The notes: a model not told the origin generated them from the letters alone. A DNA stretch of 64,000 nucleotides from Kingdonia uniflora (GCA_014058105.1 JACGCM010001129.1:1809001-1873000), one strand, 5' to 3'. Shown: positions 1 to 22,256, counted from the stretch's first letter. A program made the numbers and translations.

Positions 1-628
1 TCAAGTTTTACCTAATGCACATCTTAGGAATGTAAAGTGCTTATTTTTAGCAATCTATAACCGGCAACTTTTGTTTATTCAATAGCACCTCTCCTCATCA
101 ACTTCTTCTTTAAATACAGCTCCCCCAGTTGCCCAATCATATGCCTTCTCCTTGCTGAGTTAATAGAAGAATTAGTTTTCTAAACTGATAAAGACTGAAG
201 AAGATTATTAATACTGCATCTGGATTCTGCTATATTGACCAACACTGGAGCAACAGTCTCTTCTGCCTTTTGCTCTATTCAATAATTGGGAACTGTATGC
301 GTAAATAAGATTCTAATCACATTTCCAAAATGCTTTAGTTCTGCCGGACCCATTTATGTTTTATAATAACCAAGAAAAGGTTTCAGACAATTAACTTGTA
401 CTGCAATGCATTCTTCTCCTCAAAAAATGTTTCCTGCACAACTCCCCCTATCTCGATAAAATACAGTTCTGGAAGTTTGCAACGGCTTTGATGGTAATGT
501 AATTGTAATACCACACCTAGGAGACATTTTATGCTGCAATTCAGTTTCTTACTGCTTTTATGTTCTAGGCAAACATAGAATAGTGGGTTGAGTGTCTAAC
601 TTTAAGCTATGTTTTCATCAAATTTCAG
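1..628 (+). other. Intron sequence of the proteasome beta-5 gene
   Basis: No coding signal is visible before the acceptor at 627-628. The exon starting at 629 opens inside a codon, so this stretch is best read as the 3' part of a PBE intron. It is AT-rich and I see no transposon signature. Confidence 0.7.
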
Positions 629-2047
629 CATCACAATCTGTTAAGAAAATCATTGAAATCAACCCATATATGCTTGGCACAATGGCTGGAGGAGCTGCTG
701 ATTGCCAGTTTTGGCATAGAAACCTGGGCATCAAGGTATATTTAGTGATATTCTCTTCTAGTTTGTTATCTGCTTCTTGTTCCTGTATAGGTTTCATTTG
801 GCATTGATTATATAGCTGGTTATCAGAGCATTTGAAATAGCCAAGTTTGAGAAAGCGCCTATGATAAAATAGTTTTGGTGGTTTTACTAATTTGATATTT
901 ATACAAGAAAATTACTCTAATTTGATGGTGTATACTTGCCCATATGAAAAAGCTATTTTCTTGAATCAAGTTTTTTTCTTATGTTTCACATTCCTTTGGC
1001 ATTGGAATTACTATGGAAAAATCTTGGCGAATAACAATATGAATGATTAGAAATTCGTTAAATGGACACATCGGGTTGGGCCTTCAAATGCCAAGTAGTA
1101 GAAGCCGTTAGTAAAGGGGTTCTGAGTTTAACGTGTTTCGTCTGAACCAACTTTTAGATTGCCTTAATTTGGATGTTAAAAAATTTTTGCAAGTGTTTTT
1201 TTTCTCGTCATTGAGAATATATGATGTAATACAGCATTTTTGTTAACAGTATACTGCGAGTCTATTAAGGTGTGTGTTCTGACCCTGAATTGTTTGCGTA
1301 TTTTCAGTGTAGATTGCATGAGCTTGCAAACAAGCGAAGAATCTCAGTTACAGGGGCATCTAAGATGCTGGCCAACATTCTCTACTCGTATCGTGGAATG
1401 GGTCTATCAGTTGGTACCATGATTGCTGGATGGGATGAAACTGTAATGATCTTATCTGTACATTTGGAATTAATATTTACACTGTTCTAAGCCTATTCTA
1501 ATATAGTGTGATCCTTATCTTGTATGTGGATTTTAGGGTCCTGGACTGTACTATGTCGACAGTGAAGGAGGTAGACTAAAAGGAACACGGTTTTCTGTTG
1601 GATCTGGTTCTCCCTATGCTTATGGTGTTCTTGACAACGGGTACTACACAATAATTTCAATCTGATTTTTTTGTTGGAAAATTCTTATATATATGCTAAA
1701 ATCTCAATGCATTTTCATAGTATTGCTAATTGTTGCAACTTCGTATATCAAATTGGCAAATATTACTGAATATAAATTGTGTTCTTAATTTTACTCTTTA
1801 TGGCAATAAGCTGCGACTTACTGTAAATCAGGTCAATGATTCATTATTAACAATTTTTGCACTTCTTTATTTGTATAAACCCATTGCTTTTATCTATTGG
1901 CTCTTTGTTTCTTATTAATTTTTTTGCTGTTGTTACAGATATCGGTATGACATGTCAATTGACGAAGCTGCAGAACTGGCTCGCCGAGCTATCTACCATG
2001 CAACATTCCGAGATGCAGCCAGTGGTGGAGTTGCTAGCGGTCAGTGC

Positions 2048-2086
<39 letters not shown>

Positions 2087-2261
2087 TGCAACAGGAGTAA
2101 CTCATTTATAACCCGTTTGCCTCTTTTTTCCAGTGTATTATGTTGGACCAAATGGCTGGAAGAAGCTATCAGGGGATGATGTTGGTGAGCTCCACTACAA
2201 ATACTACCCTGTTGCTCCAAGCATAGTCGAGCAGGAAATGGTCGAGGTTGCAAGTGCTTGA
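629..2261 (+). CDS. PBE: 20S proteasome beta-5 subunit, 3' part (5' exons outside window)
   Basis: Five exons join in frame: 629-735, 1308-1442, 1537-1640, 1939-2039, 2134-2261 (stop TGA 2259-2261), all with AG acceptors and GT donors. They give about 190 C-terminal residues of the chymotrypsin-like (beta-5) subunit of the 20S core protease, which degrades ubiquitinated proteins in cytosol and nucleus. Diagnostic stretches are [48 protein letters not shown] and [15 protein letters not shown], all very close to plant PBE. The first exon starts with two bases of a split codon, so the propeptide and catalytic Thr1 must lie upstream, left of base 1. Plant PBE is roughly 270 residues, so about 80 are missing here. 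No stops or frameshifts occur; it looks functional. PBE1 and PBE2 paralogues cannot be told apart from this part. Confidence 0.95.
2046..2085. repeat. Compound microsatellite (CT)n(CA)n in a PBE intron
   Basis: A run of CT dinucleotides is followed directly by a run of CA dinucleotides, only a few bases downstream of the 5' splice site at 2040. It is a likely length-polymorphic site. The intron is short (94 bp), so length change here could affect intron size. Confidence 0.9.
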
Positions 2262-3077
2262 ACAAAAGAGAGCAACTCTGTTCGAAATCTACCTTCAGTG
2301 GTTTTATTTTATTTCTGTATTGGTCTTCGGATAGTTAAAATTGTGTTTTTGAACTCGCCAGGCATTATTTTGTGCATGCTACATTGTACCTTCTAATTTC
2401 GATTTTCGAAGAAGTTTATTTGTAAAAATGAAGGTATTTATAGCTTAAGATCCATGTTGAGCTTAGACTTGTATGTAGAGATGAATTGTTGTTAGTAATC
2501 TTGGTTCATGATATGAACTTCATGTGTTCCAGTCATGTTTTATGAGACATTCTCTAAGTGCATCATGTTCGCTTGATAATATTGAACGTTGAGCAGAAAA
2601 TTAGTACATTTGTGCATTGAAAATCTGAGTTAATTTGGCTTTTTTTGTATTATTTACCACACATTGAAGAAGTATTTGAATAGTAGGATGTTCGGAAGAT
2701 CGTATCTCCATTGTTGCCTTTTTGAACAAAATTGCGTTTTAGCCTTTTTAGGGAAGAAAGAAAACAACGTCAGATACTTTAAAGTTATAGAATTCAAAAT
2801 TGCCAAACGATTCGGCTTCTTGACTTGACGTATCCACCGACTTCCTATCTCAACTCAACGAAAAGTTAAGTTGTGAATTATTTTTTACCGCCAATCAGAA
2901 AATCTCGACAAAAGATAGAAAAGAAGAACCCTAATCGATCCTTACTACATCGTCTGATTTCTCTTCTTGGAGTTTATTGGTTATTGTTTTATTTTTGATT
3001 CAGGAGTGTGTAATTTTAGGTAGGGTTTATCGATAGCAGAGAAGATCACACATTGTGTATTTCAATTCCTCATTACT
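2262..3077 (+). other. PBE 3' UTR and PRP16 upstream region
   Basis: Non-coding, AT-rich. The left part should hold the PBE 3' UTR and poly(A) signals; the right part holds the PRP16 5' UTR and promoter. No ORF or repeat is recognised and no confident TATA box could be assigned. Confidence 0.5.
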
Positions 3078-14005
<10,928 letters not shown>

Positions 14006-14574
14006 TCATGCTGTTTATGGCCCAAAGAGAAAAATCAAGAACAAACTACTGAAGAAGTCCTTATTTTGTTTAAGAAAAGAATTTTAAAGGCTCCCCGGCT
14101 TCAAATTCTCAACTGGTTTGATGAAATTTTATAAACTATGCAACTTCCTTACAAGTGAAGAAGATAAAGAGACTTGCTGCTTATTTGAGACCGCTGAAGA
14201 AATATCCGCTTGTAAATGTAAATTACCACAAGTTTGATAGTCTTGAGAAGTTATTGTAAAGTTAATAGAGATTTGGCTGATTTGAAAAGATTATTTGAAG
14301 AAATTAAACCCATTTCTGAATTTGCTGTGTTATTCAGTATTTTATATTCATACATTGGGGTGTTGTGTTGTGGCAGAAATACATTGTCTGATGACTGAAT
14401 GCCCATCAGGAACGATAAGATGGAGAAAATGTACATATATAAAAGCGAAAAAGATCAAGGCTATCTCAAGTTACATATAGTAACCATATGTCACAATTTT
14501 ATTACAAACTTTCGTCACATATTCACACATACTATACAAGATTACCGCCACCAAGATAACATACTATAAGTACA
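14006..14574. other. PRP16 3' UTR and convergent intergenic space
   Basis: Non-coding. It holds the PRP16 3' UTR (rightward) and the 3' region of the minus-strand small gene. A segment near 14182-14200 partly echoes the last PRP16 codons (a TATTTGAGACCGCTGAAGAA-like stretch), suggesting a tiny local duplication of the gene's end. Confidence 0.5.
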
Positions 14575-14898
14575 CTAAACTGAAATTAAGGCAGTCGGAG
14601 ATTTGAACCCAAAAGGATGACAAGCAACCAAATAAAACCCAACCTTGTTTGTGATCTTCTTGAAGATTAAAACCCTCTCCTCTCCCCAAATAAATATCGA
14701 CAAAACTATCTTCTTCACCCTTGTCCTTATTACTTTGCGTTTTTTGCTTATCATCTCCCTTTGTCGGGTTTCCTTTTCTTCTTCTCCATCCCATAGAGGG
14801 TAACTCCTCAAGAACACTCTTCTATTGTTGTAGTCTTCATCTCTAAAGCTCTTTGTTCTCATTATTCCATCTTCTCCTTCCATACCTTTAAAATCCAT
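14575..14898 (-). CDS. Small conserved-looking plant protein, function unknown
   Basis: The minus-strand ORF starts at ATG 14898 and ends at TAG 14575, giving 107 residues. An upstream in-frame ATG at 14904 and open sequence to 15000 exist, but the upstream part looks like leader or intron. The protein is basic and charged, with a central MRTKSFRDEDYNNRRVFLRS block followed by YPLWDGEEEKE, a Lys/Arg-rich segment, and a C-terminal hydrophobic stretch KVGFYLVACHPFGFKSPTAL. I recall similar short plant proteins with an RRVFLRSYPL core but cannot name the family or a role. No transmembrane helix or signal peptide is convincing. It converges with PRP16, whose stop is about 570 bp away. The evidence is composition and the unusual motif, not a search. 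Confidence 0.55.
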   Translation of the reverse strand: MDFKGMEGEDGIMRTKSFRDEDYNNRRVFLRSYPLWDGEEEKETRQREMISKKRKVIRTRVKKIVLSIFIWGEERVLIFKKITNKVGFYLVACHPFGFKSPTALISV

Positions 14899-15812
14899 AT
14901 GCATGCATGTACTATATACTAAAGAGAGAAAAACAAGCTTATATAAGTAAGCTTTTGAGTTAGAGAGAGAGAGAGTACCCGGCACTTCGATAGTGGACAA
15001 GGATAAACACTATAACTATATGTTCATTTCATTTTCACATAGATAAATATATGTATAAATCATCTTTAGTATATGTCGTATCAAGAAATATTTTTCAAAG
15101 TCTCATAGACGTTCAGAATGAAATAAAGTTTAAAGAACAATTTATGTGGGACATAAATAGTTTGGTTTCATCGACGTTTATTGTAAAGATACTTAAGAAC
15201 TATATAGTATACAATGGTTGTGATAATTAGTGTACTATAAAATATGTTGAAATCTTAGTAAATGATAAGATTTTTTTGCCAAAAAACTCATCAAAGATAT
15301 CGTCTATGAATGAAATGGAAATTAACCATAAAGTTAAAAATGGTTGTGTACCGTCGAAGGTAAGCCTGATTTAAACGTATATGAGTCGGCATCTATGTTT
15401 CTTGAGTGTAATTTCTAGCCACCAACAAGTCAGGCACGTTGAGAACAAGAACGCGTCCCAAACTATATTATTTACATTTTTTTTTTCTTGTAAGGAATAT
15501 TTGATAGAAATCCTAAGAGCATGTCGACTCTTGTCAGCGTGATTTTATTAAGCTGTGATGTGAACGTTTAGCCAAATACGCAAATACTCTGTTTTTAGCA
15601 GTTTTTATTTGATCCAAATAACTTCAAGATTAATATTTGACTGGCCAAGCCGATGTACTCTTGGCCTGCATATCGAATGTTTAGGTTCCTCGAGTGTAGG
15701 GTGACAATATTAATCATGTTATAACAATCATTTTCTGCTATGGAGATATGAATCTCCATGAAGATATGTGAACTTCTGAATTCTTGACTTAAGCTATTTT
15801 GTCCTTACATTT
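14899..15812. other. Intergenic, upstream of the small gene and of the first U1 gene
   Basis: AT-rich, no ORF of note. A CT/GA microsatellite at about 14960-14977 lies in the leader of the minus-strand gene. No repeat family is recognised. Confidence 0.5.
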
Positions 15813-15813
15813 A

Positions 15814-15870
15814 GTCCCATATTGGAAGTATAGAAAAAAAGGTTAGAGAGAGCGAGAAAATAAATACTTC
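15814..15870 (+). promoter_or_regulatory. Upstream sequence element and TATA-like box of the first U1 gene
   Basis: GTCCCATATTG at 15814-15824 matches the plant snRNA USE (RTCCCACATCG) with mismatches. An AT-rich AAATAAATACTT follows at about 15859-15870. The spacing of about 34 bp is the Pol II type (Pol III plant snRNA genes have about 24). Confidence 0.6.
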
Positions 15871-15890
15871 GTGTTTAGCTACCCCCAAAC

Positions 15891-16052
15891 ATACTTACCT
15901 GGACGGGGTCTATGGGCGATCAATAAGGTCTATGGCCTAGGTTGGTGATTTCCATTGCACTTTGGAAGGGTGCTTGCCTAACATCTCCCCAAGTGGGAGA
16001 GTGCACGTCATAATTTGTTATTGAGGGGGTACGCGTTCGCGCGGCCCCTGCC
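15891..16052 (+). ncRNA. U1: U1 spliceosomal snRNA gene, copy 1
   Basis: The 162-nt transcript starts with ATACTTACCTG, the conserved 5' end that base-pairs with 5' splice sites. Stem-loop I follows, then the stem-loop II loop ATTGCACTTTGG (U1A-binding type), stem-loop III, the Sm site in CATAATTTGTTA, and a final GC-rich hairpin GTACGCGTTCGCGCGGCCCC. Every landmark of plant U1 is present, so it looks functional. U1 snRNP starts spliceosome assembly in the nucleus. The USE/TATA pair lies at the expected distance upstream. Confidence 0.93.
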
Positions 16053-16192
16053 AATTCCTTGATTCAATCTTCCATGGGACTAAAATTGTTGCACTTGATT
16101 TATCCCAACATGGATTACAAAAGATCTTAATGCAGGGATTGGTTTTGTCATCCTTAATTATCAAATTATCTTTTACCTCCCAATTAAAACTA

Positions 16193-16511
16193 AGTTTGAA
16201 ATCCGAATTCTTAGCCTACAAAATGCTCACTTCTAAACGCTAAGAGTATCTTCAATCTCTTTACAACAGAATATAAAACCTAAGAAAGAATTCCAGTACT
16301 TCCATCCTAAAAAGAGTATAGCAAAGGAATCAACAATCCTTACATACAATGTCAAATTAACACAAAAGGCTCAGATAGAACTCCACTACTTGAGATCAAC
16401 TCTGCATACCTTATACCAAGATACCTCACATTCAGCTAAATGAGTAGCAATGGAACTTGAAATTTGAAGTTTGACAATCGATATAAATACTTATCTTCTA
16501 CTTGCTCACAA
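16193..16511. repeat. Duplicated copy of the mTERF gene's 3' flank
   Basis: This stretch is almost identical to 20663-20970, the sequence directly after the stop of the intact mTERF gene (minus strand). It stops where the mTERF coding sequence would begin. A shorter degenerate copy lies at 16838-16922 and another at 61395-61602. It marks segmental duplication, not a gene. Confidence 0.85.
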
Positions 16512-16579
16512 AATATATTGAAGATTTAAATCTAAGAGGAGGTTTTTTTTTTTTTTTTTCAAAATTGTTGCTGATGTTT

Positions 16580-16632
16580 AGTCCCACATAGGGCAAAGAG
16601 GGGAAAAAAGTAAGAGAGTGGGAGAATAAAAT
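16580..16632 (+). promoter_or_regulatory. USE and TATA box of the second U1 gene
   Basis: GTCCCACATAG at 16581-16591 differs from the plant USE RTCCCACATCG at one position. The TATA-like AATAAAAT starts at 16625, 33 bp after the USE and 32 bp before the U1 start: the Pol II snRNA promoter layout. It is a better match than in copy 1. Confidence 0.8.
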
Positions 16633-16656
16633 CAGAGGGGATTGCAACGTTGAAGC

Positions 16657-16818
16657 ATACTTACCTGGACGGGGTCTATGGGCGATCAATAAGGTTTATG
16701 GCCTAGGTTGGTGATTTCCATTGCACTTTGGAGGGGTGCTCGCCTAACATCTCCCCAAGCGGGAGAGTGTACGTCATAATTTGTTACTGAGGGGGTACGC
16801 GTTCGCGCGGCCCCTACC
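16657..16818 (+). ncRNA. U1: U1 spliceosomal snRNA gene, copy 2
   Basis: Again 162 nt, beginning ATACTTACCTG and ending with the GC-rich hairpin and CCCCTACC. It is nearly identical to copy 1, with a few substitutions such as GAGGGGTGCTCGCC in stem-loop II, AAGCGGG in stem-loop III and TTGTTACTGA around the Sm site. Conserved landmarks are intact and its USE/TATA promoter is the stronger of the two. It lies 604 bp after copy 1, separated by an mTERF 3'-flank copy. Confidence 0.93.
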
Positions 16819-16837
16819 AATTTTATTTGTATACTCA

Positions 16838-16922
16838 TTTTCAATCTCTTCACAACAGAATATAAAACCCTAGAAAGAGACTGCATACCTTGTACCCTGA
16901 AATTAGCTAGCCACATAAGCAT
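16838..16922. repeat. Short degenerate copy of the mTERF 3' flank
   Basis: Segments such as TCTTCACAACAGAATATAAA and CTGCATACCTTGTACC match parts of the flank at 20720-20880, joined with deletions. It directly follows U1 copy 2, as the longer copy follows U1 copy 1. Confidence 0.65.
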
Positions 16923-16979
16923 AAATTTAGATAAAATATGACATGCAGGTAGGGGTAAAAAAATGTTCCTTTTCAGTAG

Positions 16980-17320
16980 CTAGGGGTGGATGTTAAATTT
17001 TTCAATTTTTTTTTTTTTAAATATTAAAAAATAATAATAAAATTGTTGTAGCACAGCCTCAATTGAATTGGCGCCAACATTTTTAAAAAATTAATTTATA
17101 TAATAAATAATTAAAAAAAAAAAAAAGACACCACGCCAATTGAATTGAATAGGTGTACAAACATTTTTTTTTTAATTTATTTAATTACTAAAAACTCAAA
17201 TATTTAAATCAAATATAAAATAATAAATACACAACGCCAATTGAATTGACGCATGATATATATTAAAAAAAGCAAAATAAATTTTTAAAAGATTTTTTTT
17301 ATACTTGATTTATGTGGGTC
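16980..17320. repeat. AT-rich degenerate tandem repeat with CAATTGAATTG core
   Basis: Three roughly spaced copies of a CAATTGAATTGRCG-like core (near 17060, 17140 and 17235) are embedded in long A/T runs. No coding capacity. This may be part of a non-autonomous DNA element, but clear terminal inverted repeats were not found. Confidence 0.4.
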
Positions 17321-17469
17321 CACTGACACCTGACATCAAAACGGATCACCACAGATCACTACTGATTTTCTCAAAATTAACTAAATTTGAGCGATAGCTA
17401 GTCTGAAAAACAAAATTTTGGTAAATTTGGATAGCTATCGCTATCCTGCTGCTCGTGCTCTTACAACTA

Positions 17470-17900
17470 AATAAGTACAGCGGTACCAGCACTTGAAATT
17501 TGAAGTTTCACAGTTGACATAAATATGTATCTATTGTTCATCTCAAAGCGCCCAATTTTAGACATCAGTGAAGATGGTTGAATCATAAACCATTTTGAAA
17601 TATGTGATTCGTACACCATGGGTTCGCAAGATAGAGATGTTGGGTTCCATTAGTTTCTCTACAGTATACATAGGTAAACGAGGTTATCTCCTAATAATGG
17701 AAGTGAGGTTATTTTCGATGTTCACAAAGGTTCTAATGAAATTACAAGACGGGATTAAATGATTTTCCAAGCTAGGTTTAAGGACCCCGGGCACTTTCAA
17801 AAGGATATCTGCAAGTTCATTAGTGGTAATCCCCAAAGATTTGAAATAATCAATTTTGGGTTTAAGGGTTTGAAATAATCAACCTCTCAAAAGGAAGAAG
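17470..17900 (-). pseudogene. mTERF-family pseudogene fragment
   Basis: On the minus strand this fragment resembles part of the intact mTERF gene at 20966-22135, including the segment for PNISIL plus a HGV-type repeat turn and the LKP region. Start, C-terminal half and much of the middle are absent, and the reading frame is broken. Its left end carries 3'-flank sequence (ACTTGAAATTTGAAGTTTCA) fused directly to the internal coding part, so it suffered an internal deletion. The same internal segment recurs at 47761-48003. Confidence 0.75.
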
Positions 17901-20650
17901 AATGCTAAAAAAACAAAAGTGAGGTGAGCTATATATATAATTTTTTTTTTCTTAACTTCATTTTGTACTTCTTAAAAAAATAAAATGGGATAAGCCAATT
18001 AACTTAGAGAAATATAAGTAGGATGAGGTTAAACCGGGGCGAGCTAATAAAAAAAATATGGTGTACTAGTATTACCGCTAAATGGTAGGGAAACCGACAC
18101 AATTTTTTTTAAAAGCCTCAAAGGCGTGGCTTCGGCACTACACCTCTTTAGTTTCAAAACTTATTCAATTTCGCAATAAAATTTGCAATTGGTAGATTTT
18201 ACAAAAAATTGGCTACACTTCCTTACAAGACAATAAAACCACCTGCAAATCATTTCATACACATATACCAATTAAAGAAAAATTGGGCAACATTTTCTGT
18301 ATTTTATAGACTATCATTTCATAAACCTGCATAACAATCACAGAAAATTGGGCAACATTTTCCAAGTTTTAGGCTATAAACAACATATAAATCATTCATA
18401 AATCTGTATAACAATCATTAAACACAACTACATCATACAACATGCACAAAAACACTTTCATAGTTTCATGCTATGTCTTAAGTTTTTCATAATATCAAAT
18501 AACTCCAATCTAAATAATAGCATAAACGATAAAACGGAAAAGAAGGCGAAAAAAGAGACCAAATTCAAATATTCTATCAAAACCGCAACAATTTGTGACG
18601 ACTTATCATACTCTTGCAACTCAAATGATAATGACAAGTGTACACCTAATTTCCCCAGTTATTTAAAAATTCAACTTTCTCAAATAATGCGTGTACATAA
18701 TTTAGCCAATTACACAACTTGGTACGCGTTTACGCGTGACTATAACATTACTACTACAATGTATGTATCTTTAATCAAATAACCGTTTACTAAATCTATG
18801 AACTCACCAAGTCTAAAAAATCTCTATCAACCCCAATTAATAGAAATGGAGTATCCAAACAAGTGCACAACTGTAAGAAAATAAACAGTAAACAAAAACA
18901 TCAGAATTCATACAACACTACCTCCTAATTGTACATGTGTAAGAAGAACCAAAAGTATCAATAATACATTCTGTAATTGCTTAATGTTGGTCAATGATTA
19001 AACTATTCAAATCGAAATAAATATATACTTTCATCAACAAGCTCAAATAAATAATAAAAATCGTTAATATATAAATAATGTACCTCTTCAAGCTTGATGT
19101 ATTGTTTGAAGGTACATTAGTTCCAACCATTTCTCCTCTAATAGCCGTGCATTTAGCCCCACACACTTGCTAATTTTTTGTAGTCGCTCAAAGCTGAACA
19201 TTGGGGAAAAAACAAGATCAGATAACTTCATTGTGCGAGATATTGCTACAAATGTCAACCCGAGGCTTTCTTTGTCGCCGATATCAATGATAGCAAGAAA
19301 ATATAAAATTCCACAAGAAGTTCGCTAAATATTTTTAATTGCAAAGGTACATCTGTTTAGGCAAAATGTAGAAAAAGATTTAGTCTTCAATTGCAAAGCC
19401 CATTGATATGCCTGGTACAATTCAATAGTCATCTACTCTAGACTTAACGGATTAAATATCAGTAATAAGTGGTTCAAGGATCACGGGTACCTAAGTCTCC
19501 GGTGACTGTATTTGTTATGCAGGAACTAATTGTTTCTTGGAAGTTATACTTTGTTCGGAGGTTCGTCATATGAGAGTATCAACTGACCTGTACAGCCAAT
19601 GAATGTTGGAAACGTGAGATAAAAACAAAATTTGTTATCTATTCGTCTTTTGTTTTGCACCATTAACATGTGCTATGTACTTAAGAGGTCAAATGTGCTT
19701 GTAAGTACTTATCCCTCAATTTTAATCTTAAAGGTCCAACTGCATGTCCGTTGGATGCAAATGAGAGCCAAAGTAGAAAGACAACGTGGAGTAGCTAAGC
19801 ACGGAATGTGAAGGGTGAAACTCCAATTTTGACATGAGATCTTAAAAGTAGGATCCTTAGAATGCTAATGGACAATATTCAGTTGTTTTACTTTGATTCA
19901 TTGTCTTTTCTGTTCCAGGGATGCTTACATTGGATACCATTAGTCATTGTTCTTCAGACGCCCGTTGCTTAAGTGGCATAGTGAGGTTCTGAAGCGATAA
20001 TTGAGTCTTGAAATACATACTATCCTGTCTTTGTTTGTTTTTTCATATAAGCATGAGTGAATTGTAGTGGTGGTGGCTGGCTTTAGTGTACAATCTCAAT
20101 ACAGGTTGTTGGATCTAATTTCCCTCATTCATTAGTAACCAGACAATGTTTTAAGATCCTGTTGGGCATTATTCACTGTACTTTTATACCATAAATGTGA
20201 CCAAACAACCATTGACTCCCTCAATCTTATCAAATCTTATTGGGCCCTATTGTCCATAAACAATAAAATTTGGCCAAACAATTGTCAAACTCATTAGAGC
20301 CAAACCTTTAGAAAATTGTGATAATCCCCCTGCTGTTATTATTATTATGCAAATACAAGAAAAATCAGAATCCCTTTTCTGAAAGAAGACAATTGACTCT
20401 ATCTTGAGTGCATGTTAGCCAAAAAGAAAAGAAAAACAACTTTTGTGAAAGCTAGAGTGAAACAGAGAGAGGGAGAGAAATAACCTGATGGGGATCTCCA
20501 ATTCTTCTCAAAAATGGATCATGCACAATTCTGCTCAAAGATGGATCATGTATAATAGACATTATGGGTACAATGTATGCATAAGATTCTCCCATCACAG
20601 TTGGCAACCGCGTTCTGAATCACGTCTGTATCAATGTATTAATTCCTCCA
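17901..20650. other. Gene-poor intergenic stretch
   Basis: About 2.7 kb, AT-rich. An open stretch at 18468-18782 has Asn/Lys/Thr-dominated composition as expected from random AT-rich DNA. Short repeats with GGGCAACATTTTC occur near 18285 and 18350. I see no gene or complete element. Confidence 0.5.
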
Positions 20651-20965
20651 ACAAAAAGCAAAGTTTGAAATCCGAATTTTTAGCCTACAAAATGCTCACT
20701 TCTAAACGCTAAGAGTATCTTCAATCTCTTTACAACAGAATATAAAACCTAAGAAAGAATTCCATCCTAAAAAGAGTATAGCAAAGGAATCAACAATCCT
20801 TACATACAATGTCAAATTAACACAAAAGGCTCAGATAGAACTCCACTACTTGAGATCAACTCTGCATACCTTATACCAAGATACCTCACATTCAGCTAAA
20901 TGAGTAGCAATGGAACTTGAAATTTGAAGTTTGACAATCGATATAAATACTTATCTTCTACTTGC
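20651..20965 (-). other. 3' flank of the mTERF gene
   Basis: Non-coding sequence after the mTERF stop, probably its 3' UTR and terminator region. It is the apparent source of the flank copies at 16193-16511, 47120-47400 and 61395-61602. Confidence 0.6.
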
Positions 20966-22135
20966 TCACAAAGACTTTGAATTATTTTGGAACCCTTCAA
21001 ATTGAATCTTACCTTGATGCGCATCCACAACTTCAGGAATCTGGTCTTGGTACTTGATTACATACTTGGCCAAGAACCTTTTCTTACTCAATTCTAATAC
21101 TGCGGGAACATTTAAATCCTCCTTATAAACCAATCGCTTTGACATGAGTAGTTGCAGAACTGAGCACCTGGGAATAATCCTCTTCTCAAGACTAGTTACC
21201 ATAAGATTAGGATACTTGGAAACAACTGAAGGCTTCCAGTCTAAATTTGTTACAAAGAAATGTATCAATTTCCTAATCTTCTTCTCCGAAGAACTCATAA
21301 ACAAGGGATTCAATTTGAAAGCCAAAATAAGCTCTTCCTCGGATAAACCAAAACTCTTATAAGCCTCCATTTTTTGTTTCATAATCATTTCGCTATATGA
21401 TGCCAGCATCGCCACCGCTATAATGAACTTCCCACTTGTAGGATCAAATTCCAGTTTTTTAGCCTTGGCAATGGCCACTTCTACTCTGTCCGGATTTACT
21501 GCAAGGGTTTCCGGGTAATTTATGATCCATCTACAAATATTAGATTCAGGTACACCATGATTCCGCAAGATTGAGATGTTGGGTTCCATAACTTTCTCCA
21601 CATTGTACATAAGTAAACGGGGATGATTCTTGAGAACAGATAGGAGGTTGTTTTCAGTGACCACCAAGGTTCTAATATAGTTACAAGAAGGGACGATTGC
21701 ATTTTTCAAGCTTCTGCCGAGGACCCTAGGCTGTTGAGAGATGAAGTGAGTTGAAAAACCCAGAGATTTGAAATACTCAATCTTGGGTTTAAGGATTTGG
21801 TCAGGATTGGATTGAAGTATATCAGGTAACTTGGTGACGAGTTTTGTGATTTGTGTATCTGTGAAACCATGTGTTCTGAAGAGCTCAAGTACAGAGTCTG
21901 CATTCTCTATAGACTTAATGTTGAGCTTCTTCGACGCCAAATTAGCGGATTCTAACGAGTACCCACACGAGTTAACAAGGTAAGGAACAGTGATAAGTGA
22001 TTTCTCATCTTTTACGGATTCACATTTGGATTTGAGAGATTGGGTTTGAAGAAAACAACAATGAGATCTAATTGTTGAAACTCTACTACTAGTAGTTTGT
22101 CTGATTAGAATCTCTTTGCAAAGAAATTGAAACAT
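20966..22135 (-). CDS. mTERF-family protein (mitochondrial transcription termination factor-like)
   Basis: This is a single uninterrupted 389-residue ORF from ATG 22135. The N-terminus (about 1-40) is Ser/Arg/Lys-rich with few acids, consistent with an organelle transit peptide. From about residue 50 it shows successive mTERF helical repeats with the usual Pro-containing turns (for example LPDILQSNPDQILKPKIEY, HPRLLMYNVEKVMEPNISIL, YPETLAVNP, LNPLFMSSSEKKI, YPNLMVTSLEKRIIPRCSVL). The C-terminal part matches the large intron-less subfamily of plant mTERFs. Members bind organelle nucleic acids and affect transcription or RNA processing; the target of this one cannot be told. A MITE ends about 120 bp upstream of the start. 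Partial duplicates occur at 17.5 and 47.4-48.0 kb. Confidence 0.92.
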   Translation of the reverse strand: MFQFLCKEILIRQTTSSRVSTIRSHCCFLQTQSLKSKCESVKDEKSLITVPYLVNSCGYSLESANLASKKLNIKSIENADSVLELFRTHGFTDTQITKLVTKLPDILQSNPDQILKPKIEYFKSLGFSTHFISQQPRVLGRSLKNAIVPSCNYIRTLVVTENNLLSVLKNHPRLLMYNVEKVMEPNISILRNHGVPESNICRWIINYPETLAVNPDRVEVAIAKAKKLEFDPTSGKFIIAVAMLASYSEMIMKQKMEAYKSFGLSEEELILAFKLNPLFMSSSEKKIRKLIHFFVTNLDWKPSVVSKYPNLMVTSLEKRIIPRCSVLQLLMSKRLVYKEDLNVPAVLELSKKRFLAKYVIKYQDQIPEVVDAHQGKIQFEGFQNNSKSL

Positions 22136-22256
22136 TGATTCCTATAAATAAACACAAAATAGGGTTTCGATTAAACTTACTGAATCAATGAGTTTCGATC
22201 TCTTTTTCCCAAATCGGCTTCGGCTCTTTACAAAATCATCCCACAATCAAGTTTTA

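Noticed and set aside
16498..16922. Minus-strand ORFs across the second U1 gene
   Set aside because: They are the antisense of U1 and its promoter; the RNA gene explains the sequence fully.
18468..18782. 104-codon ORF as a gene
   Set aside because: Asn/Lys/Thr/Ser-rich text typical of random AT-rich DNA; no motif, no promoter or splice context.
20966..22135. The mTERF ORF as part of a transposon
   Set aside because: It is intact, has a transit-peptide-like start and typical mTERF repeats over its whole length; only its neighbours are repeats.
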